A stretch of DNA of 64,000 nucleotides, from the NCBI RefSeq assembly GCF_033568475.1, contig NC_133123.1:54815522-54879521 (forward strand). Direction: 5' to 3'. This document shows, in pieces, positions 58,745 to 64,000 of the stretch; position 1 is the first letter of the stretch, and every line of letters begins with the position of its first letter. This DNA comes from Henckelia pumila. Taxonomy: Eukaryota; Streptophyta; Magnoliopsida; Lamiales; Gesneriaceae. Made by a program: the position numbers and the translations under genes. The notes beneath the pieces were generated by a model that was given only the letters and a program-made list of their open reading frames with translations, was not told the origin of the DNA and did not search any database.

Positions 58745-61700
58745 AATACCATTCAAACGGACAATTTCTTGCACATAAAGTCGTGCCATCCTGTCAAAGG
58801 TGAAATCTCGATTATATGGTAAGAAATGCGTGGATTTCGACAATCAGTCAACAACAACCCAAATCGCGTCGCAATTCCTGGAAGACATAGGCAAGTGGGT
58901 GACAAAGTCCATCGTCACATGCTCCCACTTCCACTCAGGAATATCGAGATTGTGAAGTAGACCTCCGGGTCGACGATACTCTGCCTTGACCTGCTGACAC
59001 ACAAGGCATCAGGACACGAACTGATAAACGCTGCGCTTCATTCCTTTCCACCAAAATCGAGTACGTAGATCCTTGTACATCTTCATGCTGCCAGGATGTA
59101 CTGAGAACCTACTATGATGAGCTTACGATAAGATCTCGTCTCTAAGTGTGGAATCATCAGGCACAACCACACGGCCAGAAAGACACAACAAACCATCCAC
59201 CTAAAAATGGAAACCAGCTGAATTCTCACCCTCAGTGAATCGGGCTAATCTCTGCATCTTGGGATCAACACCCTGTGCCTCACGAATACGTCTATACAAG
59301 GCTGGCACGGCAAGCACAGATGCAACACGAACTCCCTGTTGTTTCTTTTTATGACGGAAAGTGAAACCCAAGGAACAACACTCTTCGACCATTCGTGACA
59401 CTGCACTGGTACGAAGGGAACTCAAATAAATCTTGCGACTAAGCGCATCAGCAACCGGATTAGAAGATCTTGGATGGTAATTGATTTCGCAATCATAGTC
59501 CTTCAGAAAGTCCATCCAACGGCGCTGTCGCATGTTCAACTCTGCCTGAGTGAACAGGTACTTCAAACTCTTATGATCAGTAAAAATCTGGAATCATTCA
59601 CCGTACAAATAATGACGCCATATCTTCAGAGCAAAGACAATGGCTGCAAGCTCTAGATCATGTACGGGATAATTCCCCTCGTGAGTCTTTAGTTGCCTGG
59701 AGGCATAGGCAATCACATGCCCATTTTGAGTCAACACACACCCCAAACCCTGAAGAGAAGCATCGGTGTGGACTACGAAACCACCAGATCCAGTCGGCAA
59801 GGATAGTACTGGAGCAGTCGTCAATCGACGTCTCAACTCATGAAAACTGTCTTTGCACGCGGAAGACCACTCAAAAGAAACATCCTTTCGCGTCAACTGT
59901 GTCAAAGGCCTGGCTATCTGAGAGAAATTCTCCACGAATCGACGGTAGTATCCGGCCAAACCCAAGAAACTACGAATCTTAGATGCTGTCGTCGGGCGCG
60001 ACCAATTAAGAATAGCCTCTGTCTTGCTAGGATCCACTAATACTCCATCTCTAGAAATGACATGACCAAGGAACACAACTCGGTCAATCCAAAAGTCACA
60101 TTTGCTGAGCTTAGCATACAACTGATGCTCTCGCAAGGTCTGTAAAACAGTACGAAGATGAAAGGCATGCTCATCCATGCTACGAGAATACACAAGGATG
60201 TCATCGATGAACACTACAACGAACTTATCCAAGAGCTCTCGGAAAACCCTGTTCATCAAATCCATGAAAATAGCTGGAGCATTTGTTAGACCAAATGGCA
60301 TCACTAAGAACTCATAGTGCCCATATCGAGTACGAAATGATGTCTTCGAAACATCCTCGTCTCTAACTCGCAACTGATGATACCCAGAACGCAAGTCGAT
60401 CTTGGAATAGACAGAAGTACCCTGTAATTGATCAAACAGATCGTCAATCCGCGGGAGAGGATACTTGTTCTTTACTGTCACTTTGTTCAACTGACGATAG
60501 TCAATGCACAAACGCATCGAACCATCCTTCTTCTTGACGAATAGAACCGGGGCTCCCCAAGGTGAAACACTGGGTCGAATGTAGCCCTTATCAAGAAGAT
60601 CCTGCAACTGCTGCTGCAACTCTCGCATCTCAGATGGAGCTAATCGGTACGGTGCTCGGGAAATCGGCGCTGTCCCTGGCAACAAGTCAATGCCAAACTC
60701 GATCTCTCGCACAGGTGGTAACCCTGGAATCTCGTCGGGAAACACATCCGGGAACTCACTGACTACTAGTATCTCCTCCATGTCTGGACCCTCTAAGGAT
60801 GCATCAATCACATAGATCAGGTAGCCTTCCCTGCCAGACTCTAAAGCACGTCGGGCTTTCAGAGCAGAAACCACTGGCATCGGAGGTCGCGCTCCCTCAC
60901 CATAGAAATACCAAGCATCCTCAGCCTCGGGGCGAAACTGGACAAATCTCTGGTAGCAATCCACTACCGCTCGATACGAAGTCAGAAGATCAATCCCGAT
61001 GATACCATCAAAGTCATCCATCGCTAAAACCATCAGGTTAGCGCTCAACAGATGTCCCTCAAATCCCAAAATACCACCCAAAACAAGACTCTTAGCTAAG
61101 ACTTCCTGACCCATCGGAGTCGAAACCGCTAACAAGATGTCTAAGGAAACAAAAGGTAATCTATGCCTCTTAACAAACCGAGCTGATATGAATGAGTGCG
61201 AAGCACCGGTATCGATCAAAAGATAAGCAGGAAAACTGCACAAACGAAAAGTACCTGCAATCATGTTCTCACTGTCTGCCTGAGCCTGCTCCTGGTTCAG
61301 CGCAAACACCTACCCCTGAGCACGTGGGCGCGATGACTGTCCTCTCGAAGAAGACTGAGAATGATGTCGCTGCGATGGCTGCGACTGCTGACGCTGCTGG
61401 GGCGAAGGCTGCTGCTGATACTGCGGTGGCTGATCGATAGTGGTCTGAGAACCACCAACACTCCCCGAACCACTCACTGTACCAGCCAAAGTGGGACATT
61501 CTCTCTTCATGTGACCCTCCTGGCCGCACTGAAAACAAACACCAGTGATATGAGGACACGGTCCTGGGTGATGCTTTCGTTTGCACTGACGATAACGTCG
61601 TGAATCACCAAAACGATGAACACCGCCAGATCCGGAAGAAGAAAAAGAAGTACCATCCTGTCTCTTAAAAGACTGGGCCCTTGGACCCAAAGAGCTAGAT

Positions 61701-61898
61701 GGTCTGGATGCAGAAGATCCGAAAGTCCTGTTCCTCTGCAGACTTTCCTCTGCCTGGTGACAATTGTTCACCAAATTCTCGAAGTTTCTCTCTCTGCCCA
61801 CGACAACCAACTGATGAATGTCAAGGTTAAGGCCCTGAAGAAATAGATCGTGCATCGTCTCTGAGCTACTCGCAATATGGGGACTGAAAGAAAGAAGC
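58745..61898 (-). pseudogene. G3 gag-pol remains, Gag to integrase part
   Basis: Minus-strand remains of Gag with a CCHC knuckle (CFQCGQEGHMKREC), protease [12 protein letters not shown], reverse transcriptase FIDDILVYS, RNase H (TDASLQGLG) and the start of integrase. Broken at several points, truncated in Gag at the right end, and continued on the far side of element D. Confidence 0.9.
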
Positions 61899-63087
61899 TT
61901 CTGAATCCGAATTCAGTGATTTCCAAAAATGTCCATCCCTATGTCATTTTAGGAAATTCCACTCCCTTTAGTTAAGAATTCCAACTTCTCTTTCATCAAA
62001 TTTAACTCTTTAAATTTAACTATCTCAACGGGGTTTAGTAATCCATTACTTGTGTGACCCTCAATGGTTCAGGGATACAGCTAGCCGTGGGCTCACAACT
62101 CCTTGTGACTCGGAACAACGATTTCCGACTTGCCCAACGAATCATGGTAAGAGCGTCTAGAAACATCGCCCCATGATTCCCTAGGTATCACTGATAGTGC
62201 CTGCAAGAACCAGTAAGTTTTGGTTAGCGTACAATACAGTCCCTTCATCCATATATCCCGATCGAATCAACAACCATTGGTACATCGAGAGTCGTTCGAG
62301 ATTCGATAACTATGCAATGCATCTTGAAGATCAAATAGTGACATCGCATGTGCTACTAGGAAACCAAGTAACCTAAATCACATCGAGTACTATGACCAGA
62401 GATTTATCACACTAATATCTCCTCAGATCGCATAGGATATCCACAATCGCAAGCGTGTGGTGAATCCTTGACAACAAAGCATTGACTCCTATATGTGTCG
62501 TTACTCTACCCAATCCCGACACCTGATGACCCCATAGAGTCGGTAAACGAGTCAAAGTACAGTACTAGCATATAGAGTCTCAATGATGTTTCAAGAAGTA
62601 AGGACTAATGGTGTACAACCAAAACCGCGGACTTATCCAATCAAATAATAATAACCACTTGGAAAGTCCGAATATGGTAGTTCGATCATTCATCATATGA
62701 ATATCCATTTGCATGCTTTAACCATCTCCATGTCCATTACCAATGAAACATGGTACTTGGCATCACAAATGCTAATCTAAATCTTGAGCGATCCTTATCC
62801 TTATTAGCGGACGGCTCATATGACTAGGAACTGTTTAGAATATACAGTGACTATAAGATGTGTTTCATAATAGTGATCTCTCTTTATTCACTATCTCATC
62901 TTACTTACACTATAGTATATTCAAGGTCTTTATCAAAACAACAATAGTATATCACAATATAACAATATGAAAAAAGATAAAGAAAATTCCATTAATAAAT
63001 GTAAATCATATTAAACAAAGATTGTTTGTACATAGAGTCATAAAAGCCCTTAGCCACAAGTTGGCTAACCGGGCACCCACTCTTTCA
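61899..63087 (-). mobile_element. Copia LTR fragment F (B/C subfamily)
   Basis: About 1.19 kb of a minus-oriented LTR, ending CCCACTCTTTCA at 63087, where 5S spacer resumes. The left edge joins G3 gag directly and lacks the rest of the LTR. No primer site, internal region or target duplication is visible. Confidence 0.88.
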
Positions 63088-63660
63088 GGAACAGGCGCTG
63101 CACTTTCAAACAGTCGTAATTTTCGATCGGCTGAAAGTTACGGGAGATTCAGCCTGCTCACACGAAGCTCGTCTTGATACATATAGCGTGCTTCTCAGTC
63201 TAAGAGATGAAGACACTCAAATTCCAACCTGGAGATGGTCTTTCGGGTCGTTTTTCCCGTAGGGAGAGCTGGGACCCACCAAAGCGGCCCGCGTCACCCA
63301 GATCGCACGTCCACGTCGTGTGATTCAGTTTATTGCATCTTTGCTATTCCCAGATTGGACTAAAAGAGTCGGGAATAGGACGACGAGGAATCGGAGGAAC
63401 AAGAAGTACGAGTAATAAAATGAATTTAATGAAAAAGGGATGCAAAACGAGGACTTCCCAAGGGTTCACCCATCCTAGTACTGCTCTCGCCCAAGAACGC
63501 TTAACTTCGGAGTTCTGATGAGATCCGGTGCATTAGTGTAGTATGATCACTCCCAACAGTGAATGAATTTTTTGTTGTTTTGTCTCTCGAATTGCGGATC
63601 GGAGGAACAGACACTGCCATTTCAAACGGACATAACTTTCGATTGGCTGAGAGTTACGGG
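63088..63660 (-). repeat. 5S rDNA tandem array, block 5
   Basis: Partial spacer, one 5S copy (63437-63554) and part of the next spacer, interrupted at 63661 by Copia LTR E. More diverged than blocks 1 and 3. Confidence 0.9.
63437..63554 (-). rRNA. 5S rRNA copy 30 (degenerate)
   Basis: 118 bp. The 5' end is altered (GGGAGTGATCATACTACACT) and the 3' end reads TTTTGCATCCC. The A box core TTAAGCG is kept but followed by TTCTTGGGC. Confidence 0.8.
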
Positions 63661-64000
63661 TGTAAGAGTGGGTGCCCAGTGAGCCAACTGTGTGGCTATG
63701 GGCTTTGTTGACTCTTTGTATAAACAATCTTTTGTTTAATATTATTTACACTTTTATGGCAATGACTTTATATTACTTCATATTGTTATATTGTGATATA
63801 CTATTGTTGTTTTGATAAAGACCTTGAATATACTATAGTGTATGTAAGATGTGGTAGAACATGGAGATGTCTATCATGAAATACATCTTATAGTCACTGT
63901 ATATTCTAAAACCGTTCCTAGTCGATTGAGCCGTCCGAAAATAAGGATAAGGATCGCTCGAGTTTGAGACTAGCATTTGCGATGCGGAGTACCACGTTTC
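63661..64000 (+). mobile_element. Start of Copia LTR E (element D family), runs off window
   Basis: Starts TGTAAGAGTGGGTGCCCAG and is nearly identical over 340 bp to the reverse complement of the D LTR. It is inserted in 5S spacer about 107 bp upstream of copy 30. ACGGG (63656-63660) would be its left target duplication. Whether this is a solo LTR or a full element cannot be seen. Confidence 0.92.

Larger units (their letters stand above)
46787..61898 (-). mobile_element. Ty3/Gypsy chromovirus G3 (Tekay/Del-like), broken, hosting element D
   Basis: 3' LTR 46787-48109, then pol in minus orientation to 49099. Copia element D occupies 49100-58739, and pol and gag continue to about 61898. The 5' LTR and start of gag are missing, replaced by Copia LTR fragment F. 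CTTGG (46782-46786) precedes the LTR, but no partner duplication can be checked. About half a dozen breaks in addition to D. Pol is closely related to G2 but distinct. Confidence 0.92.

Noticed and set aside
1-64000. Host protein-coding genes
   Set aside because: Every long open frame belongs to Copia or Gypsy gag-pol. Remaining short frames lie in LTRs, leaders or 5S spacers and match nothing I recognise.

Overview
This window is plant nuclear DNA, most likely from a eudicot; the species cannot be named from sequence alone. It is a degenerate stretch of 5S ribosomal DNA broken up by nested LTR retrotransposons. I found no host protein-coding gene. The plant assignment rests on the angiosperm-type 5S rRNA units of about 520 bp, on Copia elements of the Angela/BARE type, on Ty3/Gypsy chromovirus elements of the Tekay (Del) type, and on primer-binding sites matching plant initiator methionine tRNA.

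Layout. 1-346 is the end of an LTR/TRIM-like element that carries its own 5S-like segment. 347-7332 is 5S block 1, on the minus strand, and contains a 5-unit higher-order repeat of 2,598 bp present twice. 7333-17811 is Copia element A (minus), inserted inside a 5S gene with a perfect GCTCT target duplication; a Gypsy solo LTR (9789-11110) sits inside its pol. 17812-19195 is 5S block 2. 19196-28426 is Copia element B (plus). 28427-34550 is 5S block 3. 34551-42109 is Gypsy/Tekay element G2 (minus), which looks whole, with target duplication TCGTG. 42110-42653 is 5S block 4. 42654-46786 is the 5' part of Copia element C (plus). 46787-61898 is Gypsy/Tekay element G3 (minus), broken, and hosts Copia element D (49100-58739, minus), which looks whole and has nearly identical LTRs. 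61899-63087 is a Copia LTR fragment F (minus). 63088-63660 is 5S block 5. 63661-64000 is the start of another Copia LTR (E, plus), which runs off the window.

Order of events (inference). The 5S array came first. A B/C-type Copia element joined the 5S spacer without target duplication. That 5S-plus-element segment was duplicated, giving B and C. A, G2 and G3 then inserted separately, the solo LTR landed in A, and D landed in G3 last. About thirty 5S copies are visible. None matches the canonical angiosperm 5S sequence exactly, and roughly a third carry the same change in the internal A box. The locus therefore looks like a decaying, probably mostly silent edge of a 5S cluster rather than its active core.
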